Below are positions 44,274-54,318 of a stretch of 64,000 nt of DNA, in pieces (the stretch's first letter is position 1; each line of letters opens with the position of its first letter). The notes under the pieces were generated by a model. The model saw only the letters and a list, made by a program, of their open reading frames with translations, was not told where the DNA came from and did no database searches. The DNA is from Natrinema ejinorense. GTDB taxonomy: Archaea > Halobacteriota > Halobacteria > Halobacteriales > Natrialbaceae. Made by a program: the position numbers and the translations under genes. The stretch lies in NCBI RefSeq assembly GCF_002494345.1, contig NZ_NXNI01000001.1, positions 3,224,001 to 3,288,000 of the forward strand. Reading direction: 5' to 3'.

Positions 44274-44917
44274 GCCGGTACGGGAGGGGGACCGATAGTA
44301 ACGAGGTAATTCGATTGAAGGATTAGTCAATCGTAGTGGGCCGGATTTTCCCTGCATCAGTCCCGTTCGACGGGTACAGTAGCCGCTGAACGGGAAGAAT
44401 ACGCCCTCGCGAGTGAGCGGCAAGCGACCCCGGCGCTGGCCGGACAGCGGCAAACGGTGTGTCACTCGTTGCAGCGACTACGAGCCGCTGCGAACTGAAC
44501 CCGGTCGGCTCTCCCCGTGGTACAACTCCTCGAGATCACAACCCTCGCTGGAACTGGCCTCGGCACCGCAGCCGCTGCTGACTGCCCGGAATCACGCCAA
44601 AAACCGCTGCACTCGAGCGTACTGCCGCCACACACATTCGGACGGCTGAACGGTCAGAGGCACAAGCGGACAAACTCGGAGAACGTGCAGACAACATGGT
44701 CGGCGGTGGAGGCAGCCCAGGTGGAAACACCGGCCAACAGCCGAAACAGACAGTCTACTTATTGTTCCGACGCCGTTCACTCCTTCACCGCTACCGAACG
44801 GACAACGCTCCTCGTAGATCAGACGACCTTCGTGCTGCTTTCGCGCGCTCTTCGACGGCTCAGCGATCTACCACAACACAGTCACAGATAGCGCGCTGAA
44901 TACAGAGTATGGGCCTT
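44274..44917. other. Unassigned 644-bp stretch before the IS element
   Basis: No credible gene. Codon bias is not haloarchaeal-like in any frame; short open frames carry few acidic residues. One frame around 44660-44730 reads like the end of a Gly-rich protein but has no start. It is probably decayed or foreign sequence beside the IS copy. Confidence 0.5.
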
Positions 44918-45838
44918 GTTTAGACGCGTAAGATCAGTGGTGTTAGAGCCTCACAGCGTGCTCGATGTTTCTGACCGCGGTCTTTAAAACGGGTTCTCTG
45001 AACTGGCCAAGCCACGTTCTAGCCCGCAACGTCTCGCCGAACCGACGTTTCAGTGCGAAGAAAACCGCTTCGACGATCGAGCGGCGGTGATAGACGTTCT
45101 CGTCGTGGCGAGCGTTGTGTGCTTTGTCGAGGGCGTAGAACTCTCGATGTTTGATCACCGGGCGGATTCCAGCAGCCCTGAGTTCGTGCCGGAGCGCGTC
45201 CCAGTCGTCGCTTTTGTCGGCGGTAATCGTGGCGAGTTGGATGAGATTTCTCGTGAGCACCTGTCTTCCAATATATATATCGTGCGGCTGTTTCATCGCG
45301 CAACGAATGTCTAGAATGACGCTGGTATCGCAATCGACGAGCGCTGTCGTCTTGATATCGTCAAAATTGTAGCCGATCCGGAGGACGTAGTGACGGCTGA
45401 CTTGATCGCGTTTGAAGCCGGTTGCGTCGATCGCCTGCGTCGCCGAGCTCGTGCAGCGAGACAGACAGCCGCAGCAACACCCGCCAGATCCGCATTGTCA
45501 GCTCCCGTTTCCGTGTACAGACGGTTGTGAAATCCGGTAGCTGATCCACCGCAGGGTCGAGTTTCGCGGCGATTCTGGGCATCTCATGCAGAATGTCGAG
45601 CAACCGGCGGTACGGCTGGTTCAGGTACTCTCGAAGACAGTGAATCGGGACAATCACCCAGTCAGCATAGCCGCCGTTACCTTTCCTGACCGCCGGTGCT
45701 GGCTCGCCAGTGACAGCGTTCTGGGACAAATCGACACATCGGTCGGTAAACCGGGCGAGTTGAGACGGCATACTCGCCGCTTCCTCACTCACCTCCATGT
45801 AATCCCGGTCAAGACGGCAACTGAGCAGCGTCTAAACG
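44918..45838 (-). mobile_element. IS5-like insertion element, inactivated
   Basis: About 921 bp bounded by short inverted ends GTTTAGACGC (44918-44927) and its complement (45829-45838). It holds one transposase gene with a frameshift. The sizes fit IS5-type haloarchaeal elements. The target duplication could not be fixed by eye. Confidence 0.7.
44943..45798 (-). pseudogene. IS5-like transposase, single frameshift
   Basis: The N-terminal part (45798 down to about 45440) and the C-terminal part (about 45446 down to 44943) lie in two frames and join smoothly at GELGDA/TQAIDATGF-like sequence near 45440-45446. The C-terminal part has the DDE-type YHRRSIVEAVFFALKRRFG segment. Apart from the shift the protein looks intact, so inactivation is recent, or a programmed frameshift cannot be excluded. 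Confidence 0.75.
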
Positions 45839-45874
45839 TTGCCAAAGACTCCGTTTCCGAAGACACACGTTCAG

Positions 45875-46609
45875 TTAGTCGGCAGCCTGGTCCGCCTGCC
45901 CTGTCTTTTTTATTTGTAGCGGATCGACCGACGAGGTCGCGGTGACCAGTCGCAAGAACTGTCCCGCGTTGGTGAGCAGTTTGTTCTCCGCCTTTCGAAG
46001 GTGTTCCTCGTACGTCGATCGAGCAACGGCCGTCCGATCGGCTAAGTCCCGGAGCGACGTCTTCCGTGGTTGTTCGTAGTATCCACTTTCGAGCGCCAGT
46101 CGAAGCGCCGCCATCTGCCGTTCGGTCACGTCTTCGAACAACTGATCGACCGGAGCCAACATACTGTGAGGGATTTGCTGTTCCGTAATCGCCGTCTTCG
46201 AGAGCACTTCGATATCACGGTCGGTCTCCAAATCGTGATGGAGCGCCTGGATATCACTCTCGTCGAACGCGATGATCGTATAGTGCTCCCAGCCCTGACG
46301 ATGAATCGTCGGCGGCTGGTACAGGCAATTGTACTCCTCGAACCGTTCGATGATCGAACCCTCTAACGAACAGAGACAGGACTGCGTGACGACGTGGAGG
46401 CCGGACTCGTCGATCGATCTGTGGAGGATCGTCCCCAACTGATCGATTTCCTCGAGTAATTCGTCGGCCGGAGATTCCGAGGAGGTGATTTCGATCACTT
46501 GGCAGTCGCTCAGGTACCACTCACGGATCGTGAGGTCCGGGTACTGTTCCGAGATTTCTCGGTACGGACACTCGTGTTTGACCCGAAACGAGGCCTCGTA
46601 AAGGCTCAT
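45875..46609 (-). CDS. HTH_10 (Bat-type) regulator beside sulfur genes
   Basis: A 244-residue regulator with an N-terminal sensor half and C-terminal HTH_10 domain (about 165-225; VTERQMAALRLALESGYYE...TAVARSTYEEHLRKAE). Cysteines in HECPYRE, LSDCQ, and QSCLCS could sense sulfane sulfur or redox. It is divergent from the rhodanese/persulfide dioxygenase gene across 89 bp, the usual layout for a local regulator. ATG 46609 is 27 nt from a TATA-like TTAATTTT. Confidence 0.85.
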   Translation of the reverse strand: MSLYEASFRVKHECPYREISEQYPDLTIREWYLSDCQVIEITSSESPADELLEEIDQLGTILHRSIDESGLHVVTQSCLCSLEGSIIERFEEYNCLYQPPTIHRQGWEHYTIIAFDESDIQALHHDLETDRDIEVLSKTAITEQQIPHSMLAPVDQLFEDVTERQMAALRLALESGYYEQPRKTSLRDLADRTAVARSTYEEHLRKAENKLLTNAGQFLRLVTATSSVDPLQIKKTGQADQAAD

Positions 46610-46698
46610 ACACGTAGAAATGGTCTGAAGAAAATTAACGGTGCCGGTCATGTCCCGCACTACTCATATTCTACTACTTCTCGTACGAGTGACTACCG

Positions 46699-47811
46699 AT
46701 GTCAGAGATACGCCCTGAAAAGCTCAGTGAACGGTTACAGGCCGGCGACGACGGCCTGCTCGTGCTTGATATTCGCCACGAAGAGGAGTACGACGACTGG
46801 CATATTCCGGACAGCGTTAACGTCGACGTCTACGACCAACTAACCGACGACCCGAACGCGGCAAAGGACGCCCTCGGAGACCTTCCAGATGAGATGGAGA
46901 TCGTTACCATCTGTACTGCAGGCATCGTGTCGCAAACCGCAACGGACGTGCTGCAGGAACTCGGGTACGACGCCGAGACGCTCACGGACGGGATGAACGG
47001 CTGGAGTCGTGTCCACCGGCACGCACCCGTTCCTGTTGATCTCGATGACACGCTCGTTCAGGTTGCACGTCCGGGGAAAGGCTGCCTCTCGCACGTCCTC
47101 ATCTCGGACGGAGACGCCGTCGTGTTCGATCCATCGCAGTATCTCGAGGAATACGAAGCGGTTCTCGAGAACTACGACGCCGAACTCGTTGGCGTCTTCG
47201 ACACGCACGCACACGCAGACCACGTTTCGGGCGCTGGGGAACTCGCCGACAGTCACGGCGTGCCGTACTATCTCCATCCCGAGGACGCGCTCGCTATCGA
47301 CGCAACGCCCGTCGAGGAGGGGCAAACCGTGACGGTCGGCCAGCTCGATCTCGGGGTCATCCACACGCCGGGACACAGCGAGGGGAGCGTCTCGTTCGAT
47401 ATCGGTGGTGCAGCGCTAATTACGGGGGATACGCTCTTCCACACGAGCGTGGGTCGCGTCGAACTCGGCGTCGAAGCCGGGATCGAAGACGCCGACGTCG
47501 AAGGAAACGCCGCGACGCTCTACGAAAGCCTCCAGCGGTTGCTGGACCGATCGGACGACACTGTCGTCTTACCGGCGCACGATCCTGGCTCTCCCGATCC
47601 GCCGGTGACGGCGACCCTCGGCGAGGTGAGAGAACGGAACGAGGATCTCGAACGCGACCGTGAGGAATTCGTCCGAGAACTCGCTTCGGACATCCCGGAA
47701 CATCCGCCGAATTTCGAGCGCGTCAAGCGAACCAACGTCGGTCAGGAATCGATTCCTGCAGACGAACTGGCCGATTTGGAACTGGGGCCCAACAACTGCG
47801 CGGCCGAGTAA
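46699..47811 (+). CDS. Rhodanese-persulfide dioxygenase (MBL) fusion
   Basis: A 370-residue fusion: N-terminal rhodanese domain (1-~108, active Cys C72 in ICTAGIVSQ) and C-terminal metallo-beta-lactamase fold (~115-370, DTHAHADH with H170, H172, D174, H175, then HTPGHSEG, ITGDTLF and PAHD). ETHE1-like persulfide dioxygenases oxidise glutathione or other persulfides to sulfite; the rhodanese passes sulfane sulfur. The order here (rhodanese first) is less common than the reverse. A permease follows 3 bp later. Confidence 0.88.
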   Translation: MSEIRPEKLSERLQAGDDGLLVLDIRHEEEYDDWHIPDSVNVDVYDQLTDDPNAAKDALGDLPDEMEIVTICTAGIVSQTATDVLQELGYDAETLTDGMNGWSRVHRHAPVPVDLDDTLVQVARPGKGCLSHVLISDGDAVVFDPSQYLEEYEAVLENYDAELVGVFDTHAHADHVSGAGELADSHGVPYYLHPEDALAIDATPVEEGQTVTVGQLDLGVIHTPGHSEGSVSFDIGGAALITGDTLFHTSVGRVELGVEAGIEDADVEGNAATLYESLQRLLDRSDDTVVLPAHDPGSPDPPVTATLGEVRERNEDLERDREEFVRELASDIPEHPPNFERVKRTNVGQESIPADELADLELGPNNCAAE

Positions 47812-47814
47812 TCA

Positions 47815-49104
47815 ATGGGGACGACAACTGAACTCAAGCAGGGGATCCGCGAGCACCTCGGACAGTTCTCACTGCACGTTCTGTTAGTGTTCGCCACCGG
47901 GCTGACTATCGGGTCCGAGCGCACCGTCGTGCCCGTTCTGGGCGAGGACGTACTCGGCGTCGAGTCCTTTCTGGTCATCGGCTCGTTCGTCGCCTCGTTC
48001 GGGTTCGTCAAGGCCTTGCTCAACCTCTACGCCGGGAAGTGGGGCGAAGAGTACGGCCGCAAGCCAGTCCTCATCCTCGGGTGGGCAACCGCGTTGCCCC
48101 TCCCGGTTATTCTCATCGTCGCTCCCAGTTGGGGCTGGATCACGGTCGGGAACATCCTCCTTGGCATCAACCAGGCACTGACCTGGAGCATGGCGATCAA
48201 CGCCAAAATCGACCTCGCAGGTCCCGACCAGCGCGGTCTCGCAGTCGGTATCGACGAGGCGTTTGGCTACTCCGGCGTCGCCGTCGGTGCGTGGATTACG
48301 GGCGTCATCGCTGGCCAGTGGAGTCTCCGTCCCGAACCGTTCTACTTCCTCGCGGTGGTCGTCGTGCTGGCGTTCCTCATCTCGATCTTCCTGATCACGG
48401 AAACCGTCCAGTACGCACAGGCCGAAGGTGACGATGATCACCACGATGCGGATCTCCCGTTTCGCGAGGTGCTGAAGCGAGCAACGTACGGGGACAGGAC
48501 CTTGTTCGCCGCGGCACAGGCTGGTCACATCGAGAACTTCGTCGATACCCTGTTCTGGATCGCAGTGCCGCTGTATCTCACGAGCCAGGGGCTCGGCATC
48601 GCAGCAGTCGGTGTCGTCGTCGGCGTCCACAGCGCGATGTATTTCCTCCAGATCGCGACCGGAGGGCTTGCAGACCGTATCGGCCGCCGCCCCCCCGTGA
48701 TCTGGGGAATGTTCCTCGCAGGGGCCGGCGTCCTCGGGATGGCGTTCGTCGATGGGTATCTCCCGTGGGCCGCTCTGGCCGCCGCCTCCGGGTTGGGTAT
48801 GGCGTTGCTGTATCCAAACCTGATGACGGTCCCTGGCGACGCAGCCCACCCGACGTGGCGGTCGGCTGGAATGGGCGTGTACCGGATGTGGCGGGACTCC
48901 GGCTACGGAGTCGGTGCGATCTCGATCGGCCTCTCGATGCAGTTCGTGAACGCCGAGGCTGCGTTCTACATGACTGCGATCCTGATGTTCATCTCCGGGG
49001 CGATCGTGTACATCTGGATGGAGGAGACCCACCCCGATTTCGGCACACACGAGCCACCTTCCCCTGCGACAGAAACGCCGACCCGGGCAGTGTCTGAAGA
49101 CTAG
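47815..49104 (+). CDS. MFS transporter in the sulfur module
   Basis: A 429-residue, 12-helix major facilitator with the loop-2 motif GKWGEEYGRKP and a second GGLADRIGRRP in the central half. A short acidic His-rich central loop (EGDDDHHDADLP) is present. It is co-transcribed with the rhodanese/persulfide dioxygenase gene (3-bp gap). It may export sulfite, thiosulfate or another sulfur product; the substrate is not readable. Confidence 0.87.
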   Translation: MGTTTELKQGIREHLGQFSLHVLLVFATGLTIGSERTVVPVLGEDVLGVESFLVIGSFVASFGFVKALLNLYAGKWGEEYGRKPVLILGWATALPLPVILIVAPSWGWITVGNILLGINQALTWSMAINAKIDLAGPDQRGLAVGIDEAFGYSGVAVGAWITGVIAGQWSLRPEPFYFLAVVVVLAFLISIFLITETVQYAQAEGDDDHHDADLPFREVLKRATYGDRTLFAAAQAGHIENFVDTLFWIAVPLYLTSQGLGIAAVGVVVGVHSAMYFLQIATGGLADRIGRRPPVIWGMFLAGAGVLGMAFVDGYLPWAALAAASGLGMALLYPNLMTVPGDAAHPTWRSAGMGVYRMWRDSGYGVGAISIGLSMQFVNAEAAFYMTAILMFISGAIVYIWMEETHPDFGTHEPPSPATETPTRAVSED

Positions 49105-49337
49105 ATTTCGGCAGAAATCGCTTCAGCTGGGTGCTGACTATGCCGTATACCCCTTCTCGTTCGATCGATGCTGAATACGCGACTTCCATCACCTGCTCGT
49201 CCCAAGTCATAGAGAGACACACCCCCGTTTCGACTGTCGAGCAACCGAGGGAGCAGTGTCGCTATCGGAAGCGCAAAAACATGAGACCGAGGTGATGAAC
49301 CGCGCCCCGGCTGTTACCAATCGTTAACTGCTGTTGC
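49105..49337. other. Intergenic gap, nothing assigned
   Basis: This 233-bp stretch separates the MFS gene from the convergent ferredoxin gene. No RNA gene, clear hairpin or repeat was seen. Confidence 0.4.
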
Positions 49338-49727
49338 TTAGATGACGCGGTTCTGCAGGTAGTCGAGGTGTTTCGCGTTGTAGACGATCTTGACCTCGTC
49401 GGTCTCGGCCGATCCGATGCAGGTCAAGCGGACGTTTTTATCCTCGACTTCCTCGTCGGAGAGGATCTGCTGCATGTCCATCTCGATCTCGCCCTCGAAG
49501 ACGATCGCGGCACAGTTCGCACAGGCACCGGCGCGACACGAGAAGGGCCAGTCGTAGCCCTGTGCTTCGGCCGCCTCGAGGATGTATTCGCCCTCGGCGA
49601 CGTCGAGCGTGCCGTAGTCCTCATCGTCGAGGCCAGCGTCGGCAGCCTGTTCGAAGAGGTCGTCGTCGTCCATGTCCCAGCCCTGATCGTCCAGTACTTC
49701 GTAGTTGAGGTATTCTACCGTGGGCAT
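49338..49727 (-). CDS. Halophilic 2Fe-2S ferredoxin
   Basis: A 129-residue plant-type ferredoxin with the extra acidic N-terminal domain known from Halobacterium ferredoxin. The cluster ligands are C64, C69, C72 and C103 (CRAGACANC...TCIG). It serves 2-oxoacid oxidoreductases in haloarchaea. ATG 49727 ([20 protein letters not shown]) is the canonical start. Confidence 0.96.
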   Translation of the reverse strand: MPTVEYLNYEVLDDQGWDMDDDDLFEQAADAGLDDEDYGTLDVAEGEYILEAAEAQGYDWPFSCRAGACANCAAIVFEGEIEMDMQQILSDEEVEDKNVRLTCIGSAETDEVKIVYNAKHLDYLQNRVI

Positions 49728-50003
49728 CATCCGGCGATTCGAGTCCCGCACTGGTATAGCTTGCTGTTCAGTCCTAAATTGTCTTTGAGTCGGAATTGAC
49801 CAATTCGAAGGCAAGAATTCGACAGTTCGTTACAAGAATAGTGGGCAAACGGAAGAGAAAAAGAAATGTCCGAACGTATTCGTAGGGGCGGCGTGTTCCT
49901 TGCCGAATCCAAAATGGCTGACAGTTCTTCCCGCTCGCTCCCGTCGAGGGGACGATACGGGGCCATTACGACAGCGAACCGGTCTCGAAGTTTCGCCAAC
50001 CGA
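49728..50003. other. Gap between ferredoxin and phosphate permease genes
   Basis: No gene seen in 276 bp. The ferredoxin promoter (minus strand, CTTGCTG/AATTGTC-like AT-rich stretch around 49760-49790) is here; nothing else could be assigned. Confidence 0.4.
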
Positions 50004-51185
50004 TCAGAATCCGAAGACCGGGACGAACCTGAAGGTGAGGTAGGCTCCGATCGTCGAGATGGCCGGCACGACGTTTTGCATGAGGATCACGCGGGCCGTC
50101 GTCGAGGGATCGAACAGATCCGACGCCTTCGGAATGTCCGCCGGCTCTTCCTCGCCGATCTTGGGGGAGCGTTCACCTTCCTCATCGGCGGTCAGTGCGC
50201 CGACCGAGACGCGGGTCTCCTCGCCGGCTCTGACACCGGACAGCGTCGTCGTCCGGGTCGCTCGTCCCCAGCCCAGCCCGACGATGCTCATCGTCGCGAT
50301 GACGACGAAGCTCGCGGGGATGCCGATCGACGAGAGGCCGATGACGATCCCCGAACTGATGACGGCGACGACGATCGCGGCCGTCAGCGGAAGGTGCGTG
50401 ATGTCGTTGCCGAGCGTGTCGAGGGTGCGGCGAGCGATGGTGAAACAGCCGACCGCGACCGCCGCCGAGCCGATCAGGATCAGCGGAATCATGTCGACGT
50501 CACCGGTCCCGTAGATCGGCGCGATCGCGTTGGCGATGTTGCTCGTCCCCGACGAGAATCCCATCAGACAGCCGATCGCAACGACGACCAGCGCACCGGT
50601 GATCTCCCGCCGATCGGCGTCGACCCCGAACTGGAGTCGCGGGACGAGTCCCGACCGATCGACCGAGACCATCGGTCGGCCACCCTCTTTGCTTTCGATA
50701 GCGACCCAGGCGTTGATCCGCGGGTAGAAGTACCGGCCGACGACGCCGGCCACCCAGAACCCGATGATCGGCGCGACGATCCACCAGACGGCGATCTCGC
50801 CGAGTATATTCCAGTTGAGCTCGCCCGTTGCGAGCCCGAGCGCGGCGATCGCCCCGACTGCGGTCATCGACGTCGACGCGGGAACGCCCGCGTAGTTGCC
50901 GACGAACAACGCGCCGCCGATAAAGAAGAGCACGGCGACGTTCGATCGTAGCGTAAAGATGGACGTGTCGTTGACGAGATCTGTACCGAGCGTAACGACG
51001 ACGTTCGGGCCGACGGTGTAGGCTCCGATGAAGAAGAAGACGGACATCAGCCCGGCAGCCATCACCTTCGTGATCACGTTCGCGCCGACGGCTGGGCCGA
51101 ACGCGGGACCGGTCGTTGATCCGCCAATATTGTAGCCGACGAAGATCGCGGTGAGGATCCCGACGATAAGTAGTACTTCCGGCAC
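50004..51185 (-). CDS. PiT-family inorganic phosphate transporter
   Basis: A 393-residue permease with ten or more helices. The PiT signature occurs twice (VGYNIGGSTTGPAFGPAVGANV and GFSSGTSNIANAIAPIYG). It imports phosphate with a cation. GTG start at 51185, with a TATA-like CTTTTACG about 27 nt upstream; the ATG slightly upstream is out of frame. Confidence 0.92.
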   Translation of the reverse strand: MPEVLLIVGILTAIFVGYNIGGSTTGPAFGPAVGANVITKVMAAGLMSVFFFIGAYTVGPNVVVTLGTDLVNDTSIFTLRSNVAVLFFIGGALFVGNYAGVPASTSMTAVGAIAALGLATGELNWNILGEIAVWWIVAPIIGFWVAGVVGRYFYPRINAWVAIESKEGGRPMVSVDRSGLVPRLQFGVDADRREITGALVVVAIGCLMGFSSGTSNIANAIAPIYGTGDVDMIPLILIGSAAVAVGCFTIARRTLDTLGNDITHLPLTAAIVVAVISSGIVIGLSSIGIPASFVVIATMSIVGLGWGRATRTTTLSGVRAGEETRVSVGALTADEEGERSPKIGEEEPADIPKASDLFDPSTTARVILMQNVVPAISTIGAYLTFRFVPVFGF

Positions 51186-51414
51186 GTTCGATAGTCATGC
51201 GATCCGACCGTAAAAGAGCGCCTATTCGAGTCAGTGTCAGCAACTATCAGTCAGTGGTACCGTTCGAACGTTCATTTCACCCACTCACGAGAGCGACCCC
51301 CACGCGGAGCGCCCCGACGGCCGACGAAACGCGACTCGAGGAGTGGGGCGATCGCGATCCGCGGAGTGAACCGCGGCCGAAACCACTCGCCGAACGACCA
51401 CGACCGGGACCGGC

Positions 51415-51552
51415 GACCGACGAACGACGAACGACCGTTTCGGCGACGTTCCCGACGAACAGCCGTTCCGCGACGGTGCCTCCGTGACTGCCGATCACGA
51501 CCGTCTCGGACTCATCAGCACGATCGATGACCGCGCGAACCTCGACATCACG
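51415..51552 (-). pseudogene. UspA-like remnant
   Basis: Only the C-terminal ATP-type part survives, reading VEVRAVIDRADESETVVIGS, then a shortened G-loop with LFVGNVAETVVRRS. It lies just after the transporter gene. The N-terminal half is missing and the downstream frame runs into unrelated Arg/Ser-rich sequence. It is probably a decayed stress-protein gene once linked to the SLC13-type transporter. Confidence 0.6.
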
Positions 51553-51581
51553 GCACCGACGGGCCACACCGGAGGGGGAGT

Positions 51582-53447
51582 TCACACGCCCCAGAAGAAG
51601 GCGATGCCGAGGACGGTCACGACGGACAACACCAGCTGGAGCGGCGCGCCGATCCGGGCGTAGTCACCGAAGCGGTAGCCGCCGGGACCGTAGACGAACA
51701 GGTTCGTCTGATACCCGATCGGGCCGAGGAACGCAGTGCTCGCGGCGAAGGTCACCGCCAGTACGAACGCGAAGGGGTTCGCGCCGATCCCGGCCGCGGC
51801 GGCCGCTGCGACCGGAATCAGCAACACGACGCTGGCGTTGTTACTGATGACTTCCGTGAGCAGCCCGGTGAGGATATAGAACAGCCACAGCACCGCGATC
51901 GGTGACAGGAAGCCCGCCGACTGGACGACGACCCAAGCGAGATATCCGGCAGCACCCGACTCCTCGAGCGCGATCCCCAGTGGGATCACCCCCGCCAGTA
52001 GAAAGATGATGTCCCACTCGACGGCGTCGTAGAGTTCGTTGGGCTCTAAGACGCCCGTGACGACCATCGCGACGACGCCCGCGAGCGCGGAGACGAGAAT
52101 TGGGTAGATCTCGAGGGCGGCGACGGCGACGACGCCGACCATGATGGCGACGGCGATTCGCGCCTTGCCCGTCCGGTAGTCGGGGCGGGGCGGTTCGCGG
52201 GCGACGATCACGTCCTCCCCGTGAGAGAGTCGATCGAGGGCCTCCGGCGGTGCCTGAACGAGCAGCGTGTCGCCGACCTCGAGGCGTTTGCCGACGATGC
52301 GCTCGGCGACGAGTTCGCCGTGACTTCGCAGCCCGAGGATCGCGGCGTCGAACTCCTCGCGAAACTCCTCGGGGTCGAGACGCTCGCCCACGAGCCGCGA
52401 ATCGAATGCGACGACCAGTTCCGTGAGCACGCCCTCGGCCGACCCCGAGAGCTCGGTGGTCCCCGGCTGGCCGACGGGTTCGACCCCCTCGGCGTCCTCG
52501 AGGGCCGTGATGGCGTCGCGGCCGGTCCGGACGACGAGAACGTCGCCCTCGCCGAGACGCGTTCCCTGTCGCGGTGCGACCGAGCGGCCGCCGTCGTGAA
52601 CAACCTGAACCACGTCGATATCGGAGCCAAGCGCCGCGCTCGCGTCGCGGACCGTTCCGCCCGCGAGTGGAGAGCCCGGGACGACCGCGACGTCGGCGAC
52701 GTAGTCCCCGACCGCGTACTCCGCGAGATAGTCCGCACGCGGCGGGACCCGCTCGGGGAGGAGATAGTGCCCGACGAAGATCAGGTAAAGCGAGCCCACG
52801 ATGACCACCAGGACACCGAGTTGCGTAAACTCGAACATCGAGAACCGGTGGAGTTCGGGATACTCGGAGCCGAGTCTGGCACTGACGTCGCTCGCGAGGA
52901 TGTTCGTCGAGGTCCCGATGAGCGTGAGCATCCCGCCCATCTGCGAGGCATAGGAGAGCGGAATCAATAGCTTCGACGGCGACGTGTTCCCCCGATTGGC
53001 CACGTCGCTGACGACCGGCACCAGTAGCGCGACGACCGGCGTGTTGTTCAGAAAGCCGGAGACGGGGGCCGTCGCGGCGACGGTCGCGAACACCTGTTTC
53101 CGAACGCTGTCGCCGGCAAAGGCGGCCATCCGGCGACCGAGTTCCTGAACGATTCCGGTCCGGCTGATGCCGCCGCTCAGGATCAACATCGCCAGCACGG
53201 TGATCGTCGCCTCGTTCGCGAACCCCGAGATGCCGGTCTCGGGATCGATCCCCGTCCAGGGCTCGAGCACCACCAGGACCACGATCAGCAGGATCGCGGT
53301 CACGTCGATCGGTAGCCGCTCGGTGAGAAAGAGGACGAGCGCGAGGCCGACGACGCCGAAGACGACGAGCATGTCCGTCGTCACCTCGGGCGTGGTCGTC
53401 GCTTGTGCGAGGCAATTCGACGCCGGAGGCGGCATACGACGGTTCAT
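51582..53447 (-). CDS. SLC13/DASS-type permease with two TrkA-C domains
   Basis: About 621 residues: a first membrane half, two RCK/TrkA_C-type domains (about 220-390; e.g. GTRLGEGDVLVVRTGRD and GKRLEVGDTLLVQAP) and a second membrane half with the conserved SNNA (ISNNASVV). Family members move dicarboxylates, sulfate or phosphate with Na+. The start at ATG 53447 is favoured by the TTTATATAAAAC box centred about 25 nt upstream. Confidence 0.87.
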   Translation of the reverse strand: MNRRMPPPASNCLAQATTTPEVTTDMLVVFGVVGLALVLFLTERLPIDVTAILLIVVLVVLEPWTGIDPETGISGFANEATITVLAMLILSGGISRTGIVQELGRRMAAFAGDSVRKQVFATVAATAPVSGFLNNTPVVALLVPVVSDVANRGNTSPSKLLIPLSYASQMGGMLTLIGTSTNILASDVSARLGSEYPELHRFSMFEFTQLGVLVVIVGSLYLIFVGHYLLPERVPPRADYLAEYAVGDYVADVAVVPGSPLAGGTVRDASAALGSDIDVVQVVHDGGRSVAPRQGTRLGEGDVLVVRTGRDAITALEDAEGVEPVGQPGTTELSGSAEGVLTELVVAFDSRLVGERLDPEEFREEFDAAILGLRSHGELVAERIVGKRLEVGDTLLVQAPPEALDRLSHGEDVIVAREPPRPDYRTGKARIAVAIMVGVVAVAALEIYPILVSALAGVVAMVVTGVLEPNELYDAVEWDIIFLLAGVIPLGIALEESGAAGYLAWVVVQSAGFLSPIAVLWLFYILTGLLTEVISNNASVVLLIPVAAAAAAGIGANPFAFVLAVTFAASTAFLGPIGYQTNLFVYGPGGYRFGDYARIGAPLQLVLSVVTVLGIAFFWGV

Positions 53448-53553
53448 ACCGGCCACAAATGTAAGTTTTATATAAAGAATATGGACAGTGTGACGGCGAT
53501 GGTCGTTCGGCGAAACCGTCGCCTTTACTCGCGCCGGCCTCGCCCACTCGAGT

Positions 53554-54318
53554 ATGAACGACGACGCGAGCGATCGGTTCGGGAGCTTCGAGGTGATTCC
53601 GGCGGTCGACATCCAGGACAGCGAGGTCGTCCAGCTCGTCCAGGGAGAGCGGGGGACGGAAACGACCTACGGCGATCCCGTCGAGGCGGCCCGGCGGTGG
53701 ATCGACGCCGGCGCGACGACGCTCCACCTCGTCGATCTCGACGGCGCGTTCGAGGGCGAACGGGCGAACGCCGATGCCATCGACGCGGTGATCGACGCCG
53801 TCGACGTGCCGACCCAGCTCGGCGGTGGGATCCGCACCGCCGACGGTGCGATCGATCTGCTCGAGCGGGGCGTCGACCGCGTCATCCTCGGCACTGCAGC
53901 GGTCGAACATCCCGAGATCGTCGCCGAAATCAGCGAGACCCACCCCGACAGCGTGGTCGTCAGCCTCGACGCGAAAGACGGCGAGGTCGTCGTCGAGGGA
54001 TGGACCGAAGGCGCGGGTATCAGTCCGGTCGAGGCCGCCGAACGCTACGCGGAGCTCGGGGCCGCCGCGATCCTCTTTACGAACGTCGACGTCGAGGGGC
54101 GACTCGAGGGCGTCGCGACCGACCCCGTCCGCGAACTGGTCGCGGCGACGGACGTCCCCGTGATCGCCAGCGGCGGCGTCGCGACGCTCGCGGACGTGCG
54201 AGAGCTCGCGGACGCCGGTGCCGCTGCGGTCGTCGTCGGCAGCGCGCTCTACGAGGGGAACTTCACGCTCGCGGAGGCACAGGCCGCGGTCGACGCCGAC
54301 GACGGTAGTAACAACTGA
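53554..54318 (+). CDS. hisA: ProFAR isomerase
   Basis: A 254-residue TIM barrel for histidine synthesis. Catalytic aspartates are D19 in VIPAVDIQ and the D in VVSLDAKDGEV (about 133). The phosphate loops GGGIRT and ASGGVAT are clear. The last codons (GSNN) and the stop lie inside the second copy of the palindromic repeat, so the C-terminus may be repeat-derived. Confidence 0.95.
   Translation: MNDDASDRFGSFEVIPAVDIQDSEVVQLVQGERGTETTYGDPVEAARRWIDAGATTLHLVDLDGAFEGERANADAIDAVIDAVDVPTQLGGGIRTADGAIDLLERGVDRVILGTAAVEHPEIVAEISETHPDSVVVSLDAKDGEVVVEGWTEGAGISPVEAAERYAELGAAAILFTNVDVEGRLEGVATDPVRELVAATDVPVIASGGVATLADVRELADAGAAAVVVGSALYEGNFTLAEAQAAVDADDGSNN

Noticed and set aside
48989-49222. A 77-codon frame on the minus strand after the MFS gene
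   Set aside because: Overlaps the MFS gene end; Ser/Arg-rich, no acidic bias and no motif.
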